A stretch of 64,000 nt of DNA from Stappia indica (lineage in GTDB: Bacteria; Pseudomonadota; Alphaproteobacteria; Rhizobiales; Stappiaceae): the NCBI RefSeq assembly GCF_009789575.1, contig NZ_CP046908.1:4245001-4309000 (forward strand), read 5' to 3'. The position numbers and the translations under genes are program-made. Below are positions 42,985 through 53,179 of the stretch, in pieces (the stretch's first letter is position 1; every line of letters starts with the position of its first letter). The notes beneath the pieces were generated by a model. It searched no databases. It was not told the DNA's origin and was given only the letters and a program-made list of their open reading frames with translations.

Positions 42985-42985
<1 letters not shown>
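42413..42985 (+). CDS. TRAP transporter small permease, DctQ type
   Basis: A 190-residue protein with four hydrophobic segments and the DctQ-like TYGGMIDRWMIKACIPIAFS region. The GTG at 42413 is chosen because ACGGAGG lies just upstream; the frame continues upstream through the hairpin, which is unlikely to be coding. Its TGA overlaps the ATG of the large permease. Confidence 0.88.
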
Positions 42986-44325
<1,340 letters not shown>

Positions 44326-44375
44326 CCGTCAAGCCGCCGCCCGCCGGGTGGTGGCCGGACCAGTCCTCCCAAGCC

Positions 44376-44420
44376 GCCGGACCGGCGCTTCCGTCTTCGC
44401 ACGGAAGCCGCTTGTCCGGC
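44376..44420. terminator. Long hairpin between convergent TRAP and LacI genes
   Basis: Nested inverted repeats GCCGGAC/GTCCGGC (outer) and GCTTCCGT/ACGGAAGC (inner, loop CTTCGC) form a stable structure in the gap between two convergent genes. Neither side has a T-run, so it may be a processing or termination structure that is not intrinsic. Confidence 0.45.
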
Positions 44421-44443
44421 GCGGTCCGTTCCGGGGCAGGGTT

Positions 44444-45472
44444 TCAGGGGCGGGCAGGGGGCGCGACGCTGCCGCGCTCGACGAGGCCGACCGGCAGGAT
44501 CGTCGCCTGCGGCACGCTCTCGTCCGGCCGCTCGATCAGCGACAGCAGCAGCCGGGCGGCGATGGCGCCGGCCTCGAATTGCTGGATGCGCACCGTCGTC
44601 AGCCCCGGCGGGATCAGCTCCAGGAGGGGCATGTCGTTGAAGCCGGTGATCGAGATGTCCTTCGGGCACGAGCGGCCGACCGACTGGAAGAAGGACAAGG
44701 CACCGAGCGCGAGACGGTCGTTGGCGCACAGCACCGCCGTGGTGCCGGGTGCGCGTGCGTGGATCTCGGCAGCGCAGCGCCGGCCTTCCTCTTCGTCGAA
44801 GCGCTCCGCCTCGGTGATCATCGTGTCGTCCGCGCCAAGGCCCGCCTCGTCCACCATCGCCTGGAACGCCTTGAGCCGCAGCCGTCCGGTGGACAGCTCC
44901 GCCGGGCCGGCCAGATGCGCGATCCTCCTGTGGCCCTGCCGGCGCAGGAGTTCGAAGACGAGACGGATGCCGTCCTCCTCGTCGTTGATCACGTAGGGAA
45001 TGTCGGTTTCCTCGATGCGCCGGTTCAGCGTCACGACGGGCAGGCCCTGGCGTGCGGCCTCGACGATGCCCGGATCGCTGCGCAGCACGGCGGTGTGGAT
45101 GATGCCGTCGACGCCGCGCTCCTGCAGGATCTCCACCAGCCGCTCCTCGCGCCGCGGCTGGCTGTCGGTGTTGACCAGGATCGAGGCGTAGCCGGCCGCC
45201 TCCATCACGCTCTCGATGCCGCGCACGATGGGCGGGAAGATCATGTTGGTGATGTCGGGGATCATCACCCCGACCGTCATGGTCTTCTGCTTGCGCAGGC
45301 TGAAGGCGACGCGGTTGGGCCGGTAACCTAGCGTGCGGGCCGCTTCGCGCACCCGCTCCACCACTTCCTCCGACAGCGACGAGCGGGAGGAGGCGTCCAG
45401 CGCCCTGGAGACGGTCGAGGGATGCACGCCGGTCGCCCGGGCGATGTCCTTGAGTGTGGGCCGTTTTCTCAT
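44444..45472 (-). CDS. LacI-family transcriptional repressor
   Basis: A 342-residue LacI protein. The HTH is at residues 4-30 (RPTLKDIARATGVHPSTVSR), the hinge follows, and the periplasmic-binding-like effector core has VGVMIPDITNMIFPPIVRGI and ITGFNDMPLLELIPPGLTTV. The ATG at 45472 is chosen because it begins the HTH directly; upstream codons in the frame run through operator sequences. Three copies of one palindrome (45530, 45584, 45823) lie between it and the divergent Liv-type operon, so it represses both. Sugar is the usual LacI-family ligand, but the target genes suggest an aromatic-pathway compound. Confidence 0.92.
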   Translation of the reverse strand: MRKRPTLKDIARATGVHPSTVSRALDASSRSSLSEEVVERVREAARTLGYRPNRVAFSLRKQKTMTVGVMIPDITNMIFPPIVRGIESVMEAAGYASILVNTDSQPRREERLVEILQERGVDGIIHTAVLRSDPGIVEAARQGLPVVTLNRRIEETDIPYVINDEEDGIRLVFELLRRQGHRRIAHLAGPAELSTGRLRLKAFQAMVDEAGLGADDTMITEAERFDEEEGRRCAAEIHARAPGTTAVLCANDRLALGALSFFQSVGRSCPKDISITGFNDMPLLELIPPGLTTVRIQQFEAGAIAARLLLSLIERPDESVPQATILPVGLVERGSVAPPARP

Positions 45473-45529
45473 GTCGCGCGCTGCCTGGTTGCGATCCTCT
45501 TTCCTGATATACCGGCCGAGGGGCGCTTC

Positions 45530-45543
45530 TGCAATCGATTGCA
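45530..45543. promoter_or_regulatory. LacI operator O1
   Basis: TGCAATCGATTGCA, a perfect 14-base palindrome with the central CG typical of LacI-family sites, 58 bases upstream of the lacI-type start. It is identical to O3. Confidence 0.8.
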
Positions 45544-45583
45544 CATTCCATATTGACGCATGCGAAATCGGGTGATAGCCATA

Positions 45584-45597
45584 TGCAATCGATTGCG
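45584..45597. promoter_or_regulatory. LacI operator O2
   Basis: TGCAATCGATTGCG differs from O1 and O3 only at the last base. It is centred 54 bases (about five helical turns) from O1, on the same helix face. Confidence 0.75.
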
Positions 45598-45822
45598 TAA
45601 ATCGCATCGTTCGATGGCTGTCGTGCCGCGCGCGCAAGCGGCCGAGCAGGCCCTTCGGGGCTGGCCGACGCCATCATGAGACTTGCAGCTTTGCCGCAAA
45701 GGCCTTCGGGCCGGCGACGGGCGGGCATTTCGACACGCGGTGCCGCGACGGAGGAGGTCGCGGCCGGCATCTCCCGGATCCAGGACGGACAAATAGGGAT
45801 CCGGCACAGGCAGGTGAAGATG

Positions 45823-45836
45823 TGCAATCGATTGCA
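45823..45836. promoter_or_regulatory. LacI operator O3
   Basis: TGCAATCGATTGCA, identical to O1, 100 bases upstream of the binding-protein start codon and so near the expected promoter of the rightward operon. Confidence 0.8.
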
Positions 45837-45936
45837 TAAGGCTTCCGGACGGGAAGCCGCTGGCAATCGGGGCGCATGGGACCTGCCGCATCTGCAAGCC
45901 CGCGGCCCATCGGTCGCGGCATGGGAGGAGGAAACC

Positions 45937-47217
45937 ATGAAACATCTGACTGCGCTTTGCGGCGCGGCCGCCCTTCTGCTCGCCGGTACGGCGTATGCGC
46001 AGGATACGGCACCGCTCAAGATCGGCGCCTCGCTGCCGCTGACGGGCAATTTCTCGATTGCCGGGGCCAAGCACCGGGCCGGCTACGAGCTGTGCATCGA
46101 CATGATCAACGAGCGCGGCGGCATTCTCGGCCGCAACGTCGAGCTGGTCGTCTCCGACAACCGCTCCGACCCGGCCACCGCGATCAACCAGTACGAGCGC
46201 TTCATCAATGTCGACGGGGTGGAGGCGGTCTACGGCACCTTCTCCTCGCGCCTGTCGTTCCCCGTCGCCAACATCCTTGCGAAGAACAACATGGTGCACC
46301 CGCTGCCGGCCGGCGGCGCGCTGCGCATCTACACGCAGGGCCACAAGAACATCTTCTACTTCCAGCCGAATGCGGCCGAATATGTCGGCGCCTCGCTGGC
46401 CGGCGTGATCCGCGACCTGGTGCCGGAGGGCGAACGCCCGAAGACGGCGGCCGTGATCTCCGCCGACGACTTCTTCGCCAACGGCGTGTGGGCGGGCCTC
46501 CTCGGCGAGAAGGTGATGGACCCGGCCGACGGCAGCGAGGTCGCCGATCTCGCTCCCGGCTATCTGGCCGACAGCGGCATTAAGGTCGTGTTCTCCGAGC
46601 GCTGGCCGGAAGAGGGCTTCAACGACTGGCTCAACCTCGCCAACCAGGTGAAGCGCGCCAATCCGGACCTCATCATCGGCCTGACCGCCTCCGCCGAGGA
46701 GGCCGTCCAGCTGACCCGCGCGCTGAAGACCGTCCGGGCGACCCCGAAGATGGTCTATTTCAGCCAGGGCACCCAGGCCGAGTTCCTGGAAGGCACCGGC
46801 GCCAGCGCCGAAGGCGTCTTGGTCCACACCTCCTGGCACAAGGACGCGCCCTTCGAGGCGGTGCTCGGCGGCCAGCCCTTCTCCAATCTCGACTTCGTGG
46901 CGGCCTATCAGGAGCGCTTCGGCGAGGTTCCGGACGAGGACGCGGCCATTCCCTTCGCCGTCTGCCAGGGTATCGAACAGGCGATCCTGGGCGCCGGCAG
47001 CACCGACAATGCGGCCATGGGCGAGTGGCTGTCCGCCCGCACCCGCGAGGAGCCGGTGCGCACGATCCTCGGCCGCTTCAACTGGGACGAACGGGGCCTT
47101 CCCGCCGACAAGCCGTTCCTGATGACCCAGTGGAACGACGGCGAGCTGCAGTTCGTCTACCCGACCGACGAGTTCGTCGGCGTCGACAAGCTGACCCACC
47201 CCAAGAACGGCTTCTGA
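45937..47217 (+). CDS. ABC transporter solute-binding protein, Liv type
   Basis: A 426-residue Peripla_BP_6 protein with a signal peptide (MKHLTALCGAAALLLAGTAY, cleavage at AYA-Q) and the family opening LKIGASLPLTGNFSIAGAKH. The ATG at 45937 follows GGAGGAGG; the frame extends to 45676 through operator O3 and is not coding there. Many Liv-type receptors of this length bind aromatic acids. The downstream ring-cleavage dioxygenase makes an aromatic ligand likely. Confidence 0.9.
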   Translation: MKHLTALCGAAALLLAGTAYAQDTAPLKIGASLPLTGNFSIAGAKHRAGYELCIDMINERGGILGRNVELVVSDNRSDPATAINQYERFINVDGVEAVYGTFSSRLSFPVANILAKNNMVHPLPAGGALRIYTQGHKNIFYFQPNAAEYVGASLAGVIRDLVPEGERPKTAAVISADDFFANGVWAGLLGEKVMDPADGSEVADLAPGYLADSGIKVVFSERWPEEGFNDWLNLANQVKRANPDLIIGLTASAEEAVQLTRALKTVRATPKMVYFSQGTQAEFLEGTGASAEGVLVHTSWHKDAPFEAVLGGQPFSNLDFVAAYQERFGEVPDEDAAIPFAVCQGIEQAILGAGSTDNAAMGEWLSARTREEPVRTILGRFNWDERGLPADKPFLMTQWNDGELQFVYPTDEFVGVDKLTHPKNGF

Positions 47218-47234
47218 GCCATCGCCTCTCCCTC

Positions 47235-47260
47235 CGGACCCGCGCAGTGGCGCGGGTCCG
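47235..47260 (+). other. Intercistronic hairpin after the binding-protein gene
   Basis: CGGACCCGCGC (47235-47245) and GCGCGGGTCCG (47250-47260) form a perfect 11-bp stem with a 4-base loop. No T-run follows. It lies between the binding-protein and LivG-like genes, probably stabilising the upstream message. Confidence 0.7.
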
Positions 47261-47286
47261 CCCGGACTGACGAAGAGGATTTCGCC

Positions 47287-48030
47287 ATGCTTGAGGTCAA
47301 GGGCCTTTGCAAGCATTTCGGTGGCATTCGCGCCGTCGACGACTGCAACTTCACCGTCGAGCGCGGCTCGATCACCGCCTTGATCGGCCCCAACGGCGCC
47401 GGCAAGACCACCGCCTTCAACTGCATCAGCCGCACCACCCGCCCCACCAGCGGCGAGGTCTGGCTCGACGGCGAGCGCATCGACCAGCTGCGCCCGCACC
47501 GGATCACCCGTCTCGGCCTCAGCCGGACCTTCCAGATCAGCCGCAACCTTGCGGACATGACGGTGCTGGAAAACGTCATCGCCCAGTCCCGCGTGGAGGG
47601 CTGGCGGGACCTGTTCAAGCCGGCCATGAGCCCCTCGGAAATCGACAAGGCGATGGGCCTGCTCGACTTCCTCGGCATCACCCGCATCGCCCACGAGGAC
47701 GGCTCCAACCTGTCCTATGGCCAGAAGAAGCTGATGGATCTGGCCGCGCTTCTGATGAGCGATCCGAAGATCATCCTGCTCGACGAACCGGCCGGCGGCG
47801 TCAACCCGTCGCTGCTGGAGGAGATCGTCGGCCATATCCGCCGGCTCAACGATCAGGGCCTCACCGTGCTCATCGTCGAGCACAACATGGACCTGATCAT
47901 GCGCCTGTCCCACCGCATCGTCGTCATGGCGCAGGGCACCGTCATCGCCGACGGCCGCCCGGACGAGGTGCGCGAGAACCCGGCCGTCCTGGATGCCTAT
48001 CTGGGCGGCGTTCTGGAGGAGGCTGCGTGA
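47287..48030 (+). CDS. ABC transporter ATPase, LivG type
   Basis: A 247-residue ATPase: Walker A GPNGAGKTT, the LivG-specific GLSRTFQISRNLADMTVLEN, degenerate signature LSYGQKKLMDLAALL and Walker B IILLDEPAGGVNPSLL. It starts 9 bases after GAAGAGG. Its TGA overlaps the ATG of the LivF-like gene. Confidence 0.92.
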   Translation: MLEVKGLCKHFGGIRAVDDCNFTVERGSITALIGPNGAGKTTAFNCISRTTRPTSGEVWLDGERIDQLRPHRITRLGLSRTFQISRNLADMTVLENVIAQSRVEGWRDLFKPAMSPSEIDKAMGLLDFLGITRIAHEDGSNLSYGQKKLMDLAALLMSDPKIILLDEPAGGVNPSLLEEIVGHIRRLNDQGLTVLIVEHNMDLIMRLSHRIVVMAQGTVIADGRPDEVRENPAVLDAYLGGVLEEAA

Positions 48031-48758
48031 TGGCCGAACTTCTCGAAGTCGAAAGCCTGACCGCAGGCTATGGCGACGGCCCGGCGATCCTCGACGGCGC
48101 CCATCTCACCGTCCAGCCCGGCAAGGTCCACTGCATCATCGGCCCCAACGGTGCCGGCAAGTCGACCTTGCTCAAGGCGATCTGCGGCATGCTGAAGATC
48201 CGCCAGGGCGACGTCCGCTTTCGCGGCCAGAGCCTCAAGGGGCTGCGGCCCGACCAGGTCCTGCGCCGCGGCATCTGCTTCGTGCCGCAGGAGCGGGCGC
48301 TGTTTCCCAAGATGACCGTGCGCGAGAACCTGCGCATGGGCGGCTATTCGCTCGCCGACAAGTCGGGGCTGGAGCGCCGCATCGACGAGATCGAGGAGCG
48401 CTTCCCGATCCTGCGCGAGCGCCGCGACCAGCATGCCGGCACCATGTCGGGCGGCCAGCAGCAGACGCTCGCCATGGCCCGCACCCTGATCATCAAGCCG
48501 GACATCGTCATGCTGGACGAGCCCTCGCTCGGCCTCGCGCCGAAGATCGTCCAGGAGATGTTCGACATCATGCGGGTGATGGCCTCGGAAGGCATCACGA
48601 TCCTGCTCGTCGAGCAGAACGCCCTGATGGGGCTGAAGAATTCCGACTGGGGCGTCGTCCTCGACCTCGGCCGCACCCTGTTCGAGGGGCCGGCGGCCGA
48701 CGTGCTCGCCGATCCCCGCATCCAGGAACTCTATCTCGGCGGCCGCAAGGCGGCCTGA
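48030..48758 (+). CDS. ABC transporter ATPase, LivF type
   Basis: A 242-residue ATPase: Walker A GPNGAGKSTLLKAICG, ICFVPQERALFPKMTVRENL, signature MSGGQQQTLAMARTL and Walker B IVMLDEPSLGLAPKIV. The ATG at 48030 overlaps the previous stop codon (TGATG). In this operon the ATPases precede the permeases, the reverse of the order in the operon at 18.4-23 kb. Confidence 0.92.
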   Translation: MAELLEVESLTAGYGDGPAILDGAHLTVQPGKVHCIIGPNGAGKSTLLKAICGMLKIRQGDVRFRGQSLKGLRPDQVLRRGICFVPQERALFPKMTVRENLRMGGYSLADKSGLERRIDEIEERFPILRERRDQHAGTMSGGQQQTLAMARTLIIKPDIVMLDEPSLGLAPKIVQEMFDIMRVMASEGITILLVEQNALMGLKNSDWGVVLDLGRTLFEGPAADVLADPRIQELYLGGRKAA

Positions 48759-48772
48759 GCGGGAGCAACACC

Positions 48773-49651
48773 ATGGCAGACTTCATCCAGACCTTGATCC
48801 TGGGACTGGCGCTCGGCGGCGTTCTGGCGCTGATGGGCTCGGGCCTCAGCCTCGTCTTCGGCGTCATGCGCATCGTCAATCTCGCGCATCCCTCGCTCAT
48901 CATCGCCGGCGCCTATATCGCCTATTGGGGCTTCCGGCTGTGGGGCATCGACCCGCTCGTCATGCTTCCGGTCGCGGCGGTGATCCTGGCGGCGATCGGC
49001 GTCGTTCTCTACCGCTTCGTCTTCGAGCGCGAGGCCCGCTCGGCCAAGTATTCGGAGATGACGGTGCTGCTCACCTTCGCCCTGGCGATGATGGTGGAAG
49101 GCGCCCTCGGCGGCATGTTCACCAACACCCAGCGCGTCACCTCGCCCTCCTATGCCACCGATGCGATCTTCATCGGCGACATCTTCATCCCCACCGGCCA
49201 GCTCTATGCGGGGCTCGCCTCGCTGGCGATCATCGGCGCTCTGGCGCTGTTCCTGAAATACTCGCGCTTCGGCTACGCGATCCGCGCCACCACGCAGAAC
49301 CGCGAGGCGGCCGAGCTGCTCGGCGTCAACGTCAACCTGGTCAGCATGGCGAGCTTCGCCATCGGCATCGGCCTTGCCGGCGCGGCCGGGGCGCTCGTTT
49401 CCTTCGTCTTCTCCTTCTTCCCGGCCAAGCACTGGGAGTGGATCGCGGTGCTGATGTCGCTGGTCGTTCTCGGCGGCATGGGCTCGATCCTCGGCACCGT
49501 CCTTGCTGCGTTCATGCTCAGCGTGGTGGCCGCCTTCGTCGGCGACTACATCGGCTCGACCTGGTCGACGCTGACCTTCTTCCTCGCGCTGTTCCTCATC
49601 CTCCTGCTGAGGCCCCAGGGCCTGTTCGGCGAGAAACCGGAGCTGGCCTGA
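48773..49651 (+). CDS. ABC transporter permease, LivH type
   Basis: A 292-residue membrane protein. LALGGVLALMGSGLSLVFGV followed by MRIVNLAHPS matches the LivH N-terminal signature; the C-terminal loop VVLGGMGSILGTVLAAFMLS is also typical. GCGGGAGC lies before the ATG at 48773. The last base of its TGA is the first base of the LivM-like ATG. Confidence 0.9.
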   Translation: MADFIQTLILGLALGGVLALMGSGLSLVFGVMRIVNLAHPSLIIAGAYIAYWGFRLWGIDPLVMLPVAAVILAAIGVVLYRFVFEREARSAKYSEMTVLLTFALAMMVEGALGGMFTNTQRVTSPSYATDAIFIGDIFIPTGQLYAGLASLAIIGALALFLKYSRFGYAIRATTQNREAAELLGVNVNLVSMASFAIGIGLAGAAGALVSFVFSFFPAKHWEWIAVLMSLVVLGGMGSILGTVLAAFMLSVVAAFVGDYIGSTWSTLTFFLALFLILLLRPQGLFGEKPELA

Positions 49652-50688
49652 TGACCATGTCCCTCGACCAGACCTCGTCCGTCCTTGCCGCGCGCAAGGC
49701 CCACAACGAGAAGCTTGCCGCCCGCGCCGACAAGACCCGCGCGGTGTGGTTCCCCTGGACGGTGCTTGCGCTGTTCATGGCGCTGCCGGCTCTGCAGTTC
49801 GTCGGCAACTACAACTATGTCCTGCACCTGGTGCTGTTCACGGCCTGCTACGTGACCATGGCCTCGGGCTGGAACATCCTCGGCGGCTTCACCGGCTATA
49901 TCAGCCTCGGCCACAACGTCTTCTTCGCCATCGGCGGCTATTTCGCCGGCATGATCCTCGCGCGCTACGGCATCTCGACGATCCTGCTGGCACCGCTCGC
50001 CGGCGTTGTCTGCGCGGCCTTCGGCTACCTGATCGGCCGGGTGACGCTGAAGACGCGCGGTCCCAGCTTCATCATCTCCTCGCTCGCGCTGGTGATGATC
50101 GCCCGCATCCTGTTCGACCACTGGAGCTTCGTCGGCGGGGCCAACGGCGTCGCGCTGCCGGCGACCGAGCTGCCGCTGGCCTGGGCGAAGCTGCCCTACT
50201 ATTACGCCTTCCTGGTGCTGGCCGCGTTCTCGGTCTGGGCCTCGTACAAGATCAAGCACTCCAAGTTCGGGCTCGGCCTGCGCGCCATCTCCAAGGACGA
50301 GATCAAGGCGGAAAGCGCCGGCATCGACACCCGCACCTACAAGGTCCTGGCCTTCGCCATCTCCGGCGCCTTCGTCGGCATGGCGGGTGCGATCTGGGGC
50401 GAATACCTCACCTACATCCGGCCCAACATCTTCCTGCTCATTCTCGTCAGCGTGAACATGGTCCTCATGTGCATCCTCGGCGGCAAGGGCACGGTCGCCG
50501 GTCCGGTGATCGGGGCGGTGCTGATCGTCGTCTTCAACGAGCTGTTCGTGGCAACGCTCGGCGCCTCGGAAATCAACATCCTGGCGACCGGCGCGGTGAT
50601 GGCGCTCGCCCTGATGTTCTTTCCCCTCGGCATCGTCGGAACGCTGGCGCGCAGCGGCCGTCTGCCGCGCGTGCTGAACTGGGACTGA
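49651..50688 (+). CDS. ABC transporter permease, LivM type
   Basis: A 345-residue membrane protein. After a hydrophilic N terminus of about 35 residues it shows YVTMASGWNILGGFTGYISL then GHNVFFAIGGYF and the C-terminal CILGGKGTVAGPVIGAVLIV loop of LivM permeases. It starts in TGATG overlap with the LivH-like gene (an ATG two codons on is also possible). It completes the importer. Confidence 0.9.
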   Translation: MTMSLDQTSSVLAARKAHNEKLAARADKTRAVWFPWTVLALFMALPALQFVGNYNYVLHLVLFTACYVTMASGWNILGGFTGYISLGHNVFFAIGGYFAGMILARYGISTILLAPLAGVVCAAFGYLIGRVTLKTRGPSFIISSLALVMIARILFDHWSFVGGANGVALPATELPLAWAKLPYYYAFLVLAAFSVWASYKIKHSKFGLGLRAISKDEIKAESAGIDTRTYKVLAFAISGAFVGMAGAIWGEYLTYIRPNIFLLILVSVNMVLMCILGGKGTVAGPVIGAVLIVVFNELFVATLGASEINILATGAVMALALMFFPLGIVGTLARSGRLPRVLNWD

Positions 50689-50692
50689 GCCG

Positions 50693-51487
50693 ATGGCCTT
50701 CACGCTCTACAACGCGCCCCAGTCGACCTGCTCCCAGCGCGTGCGATACGTACTGCACGCCAAGGGGTTGGCCTTCGACGAGCACCGGCTGGACCTGTTC
50801 CGCGGCGACCAGCTGAAGCCGGACTATCTGGCGATCAATCCCAACGGCGTGGTCCCGGCCCTCGTCCATGACGGGCGCACCGTCATCGACAGTGCCGTGA
50901 TCATGGAATACCTGGAGGACATCCTGCCGGGCGTGGCGCCCTCGCGCCCGGCAGATCCCTTCGAGACGGCGCGGATGCGCGCGATGATCCGCTTCATCGA
51001 CGAGATCCCGACGCCGGCGATCCGGGTGCCCTCCTACAATCTGGCCTTCCTTCCGCACTTCCGTTCGATGAGCGAGGAGGAGTTCCAGGTGCTCGCCGAC
51101 AGCAAGCCGCTGCGCCGCGAGTTCCTGCTGAAGATGGGCCGGACCGGGTTTCCCAAGCCGGAGATGGACGAGGCGCTCGGCCGCCTGCGCCGCGCCGTGC
51201 TGCGCATGGCCGACTGGCTGGAAGAGGGCGGCGGCCCCTGGCTGATGGGCGAAAGCCTCACCCAGGCGGACATCGCCGTGATGCCGGTGATCGTGCGGAT
51301 GGCCGACATCAATCTCGACACGGCCTGGGACGACCGGCCCGAAATCGGCCGCTGGCTGGAGCGCATCCGCGCCAGCGCGCCTTTCGCGGCGACCTACTAT
51401 CACGGCTCGCTGCTCACCGAGAAATACCCCCACCTTGCCGCGCAGCGCGTCGGCAGGTCCGGGGACGAGACCAGGAGGCCGGCATGA
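50693..51487 (+). CDS. Glutathione S-transferase-family protein
   Basis: A 264-residue GST. The N-terminal thioredoxin fold (residues 1-80: LYNAPQSTCSQRVRYVLHAK, INPNGVVPALVHDGRTVIDS, AVIMEYLED) places S11/C13 at the catalytic position, with the V-P and D-S glutathione-binding elements. A C-terminal helical domain follows with TQADIAVMPVIVRM. It lies 4 bases after the LivM-like gene and overlaps the dioxygenase by ATGA. GSTs in aromatic operons cleave beta-aryl ethers (LigE/LigF), dehalogenate or isomerise ring-cleavage products; any of these would fit here. Confidence 0.87.
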   Translation: MAFTLYNAPQSTCSQRVRYVLHAKGLAFDEHRLDLFRGDQLKPDYLAINPNGVVPALVHDGRTVIDSAVIMEYLEDILPGVAPSRPADPFETARMRAMIRFIDEIPTPAIRVPSYNLAFLPHFRSMSEEEFQVLADSKPLRREFLLKMGRTGFPKPEMDEALGRLRRAVLRMADWLEEGGGPWLMGESLTQADIAVMPVIVRMADINLDTAWDDRPEIGRWLERIRASAPFAATYYHGSLLTEKYPHLAAQRVGRSGDETRRPA

Positions 51488-52428
51488 AGGATCCGGAACT
51501 GACGCGGCTGATCATCTCCCGGGAGGAGGAGGTCACGCCGAAGGTGCTCAACGCCATGGCGGAGACGGACGACGCACGCCTGCGCGAGATCGTCGAGAGC
51601 TTCGTGCGCCACGCCCATGCCTTCGTGCGCGAGGTGCGCCCGACGGAGGAGGAGTTCGAGGCGGGCCTGCGCTGGATCACCAGGCTCGGCCAACTCACCA
51701 ACGACAGCCACAACGAGACGGTGCTCGCCGCCGACATCCTCGGCATCTCGACCCTGATCGACCTGATCAACAATGACGGGATGCAGGGCGAGACCATGTC
51801 GGCGCTGCTCGGGCCATTCTATCGCGGCAACAGTCCCGAATGCTGCCACGGCGGGTCCATCGCCCGCTCGCGCACGCCGGGCCACGAGCTGTTCATCTCC
51901 GGCCGCGTCATAGGTCTCGACGGCAAGCCCATTGCGGGCGCGCGGCTCGACATCTGGCAGGCCTCGCCCGACGGGCTCTACGAGAACCAGGATCCGGACC
52001 AGGCCGACTACAACCTGCGCGGCGTCCAGACCACCGGCGAGGACGGCACCTATCTCTTCCACTCGGTGCGCCCCGCCGGCTACCCGGTGCCGACCTTCGG
52101 CCCCGCCGGCGACCTGCTCAAGGCGCAGAACCGCAATCCCATGCGCCCCGCGCATGTGCATTTCATCGTCTCCGCGCCCGGTCACAAGACGCTGGTCACC
52201 CAGATCTTCACCGACACGGAGGAGGCGATGGCCGACGACGTGGTCTTCGGCGCCAAGCGCCAGATCAGCGGCAACCTGCAGCGCCACGACGAGCCCCATC
52301 CCGACCACCCGGGCGCCTCGCTGCCCTTCTACACCTGCAGCTACGATTTCGTGCTGAAGCCGGGCACGCCCTCCTTCCCGGTGCCGCCGATCTCCGGCAA
52401 GGCGCGCAAGGAGGCCGAACATGCGTGA
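51484..52428 (+). CDS. Intradiol ring-cleavage dioxygenase (hydroxyquinol/catechol 1,2-type)
   Basis: A 314-residue non-haem Fe(III) enzyme. Residues about 15-100 are the helical dimerisation domain of catechol/hydroxyquinol 1,2-dioxygenases. The catalytic domain carries the four iron ligands Y166 (DGLYENQD), Y200 (AGYPVPT), H224 and H226 (RPAHVHFIV). The family opens catechol to cis,cis-muconate or hydroxyquinol to maleylacetate; length and the N-terminal domain favour one of these over the protocatechuate enzyme. It overlaps the GST gene by four bases and the SDR by eight. Confidence 0.9.
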   Translation: MKDPELTRLIISREEEVTPKVLNAMAETDDARLREIVESFVRHAHAFVREVRPTEEEFEAGLRWITRLGQLTNDSHNETVLAADILGISTLIDLINNDGMQGETMSALLGPFYRGNSPECCHGGSIARSRTPGHELFISGRVIGLDGKPIAGARLDIWQASPDGLYENQDPDQADYNLRGVQTTGEDGTYLFHSVRPAGYPVPTFGPAGDLLKAQNRNPMRPAHVHFIVSAPGHKTLVTQIFTDTEEAMADDVVFGAKRQISGNLQRHDEPHPDHPGASLPFYTCSYDFVLKPGTPSFPVPPISGKARKEAEHA

Positions 52429-53179
52429 GCCTTTGGGCCGTGAACTGGACGGCAAGGTCGCCGTCGTCGTCGGTGGCTCGGGCGGCATCGGCGCCGCCAC
52501 CTGCCGGCTTCTGGCCGGGCAGGGCGCGCGGGTCGTCGTCGGCTACCGCTCCAATGCGCAGGCCGCAACAGCCCTTGCCGGAGACCTGCCCGGCGAGGGG
52601 CACCTGGCGCTGCCCGTCGGCGTCACCGACACTGCCTCCATCGAGGCGTTCCGGGATGCGGTCCTGTCCGCCATCGGCCGGGTCGACATTCTCGTCAATT
52701 CCGCCGGCACGACGACGCCGGTGCCGCATCGCGAGCTCGACCGGCTGACCGACGAGATCATCGACGAGGTCTTCGCGTCCAACTGGCGCGGCGTCTTCGC
52801 GACGATCCGCGCCTTCGCCCCGGCGCTGAAGGCGAGCGGGGCGGGGGTGATCGTCAACGTCTCCTCCATCGCCGCCTTCAAGGGCTTCGGCTCGTCCATC
52901 GCCTATTGCGGGGCGAAGGCCGCGCTCGATTCCATGACGCATACGCTGGCGCTGGCGCTGGCACCGGAAATCCGGGTGCTGTCCGTCTCGCCGGGCATGG
53001 TCGCGACCGGCTTCGTGCCCGGCCGTACCAGCGAGGAGATCGAGCGCGCGGGGGCTGCAACGCCGCTCGGCCAGGTCGCCCAGCCGGAGCATGTGGCCGA
53101 GACCATCTATGCCGCGATCCGCTACATGCCGCTGTCCACCGGCATCCGCATCCCGGTCGACGCGGGGAGGGCGCTGTGA
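52421..53179 (+). CDS. SDR-family oxidoreductase
   Basis: A 252-residue classical [35 protein letters not shown] serine and the Y-C-G-A-K catalytic motif. It overlaps the dioxygenase by eight bases and abuts the BKACE gene. It probably dehydrogenates a hydroxylated ring or reduces a keto intermediate in the same aromatic route. Confidence 0.88.
   Translation: MREPLGRELDGKVAVVVGGSGGIGAATCRLLAGQGARVVVGYRSNAQAATALAGDLPGEGHLALPVGVTDTASIEAFRDAVLSAIGRVDILVNSAGTTTPVPHRELDRLTDEIIDEVFASNWRGVFATIRAFAPALKASGAGVIVNVSSIAAFKGFGSSIAYCGAKAALDSMTHTLALALAPEIRVLSVSPGMVATGFVPGRTSEEIERAGAATPLGQVAQPEHVAETIYAAIRYMPLSTGIRIPVDAGRAL

Larger units (their letters stand above)
45473..45936. other. Divergent regulatory region, no gene seen
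   Basis: 464 bases between the LacI gene and the Liv-type operon. It contains three LacI operators but no supported coding frame. GGGAGGAGGAAACC just before 45937 is the ribosome-binding site of the binding-protein gene. The spacing of about 54 and 240 bases between operators would allow looping. Confidence 0.6.

Noticed and set aside
44376-44420. Intrinsic terminator for both TRAP and LacI genes
   Set aside because: The stem is long but has no T-run on either strand, so I list it only as a low-confidence structure.
45676-45936. N-terminal extension of the Liv-type binding protein
   Set aside because: It would run through LacI operator O3 and place about 87 polar residues before a clear signal peptide.
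45473-45936. Small-RNA or CRISPR-like repeat array
   Set aside because: The three repeats are 14-base palindromes with unequal spacing next to a LacI gene, which fits operators and not an array.
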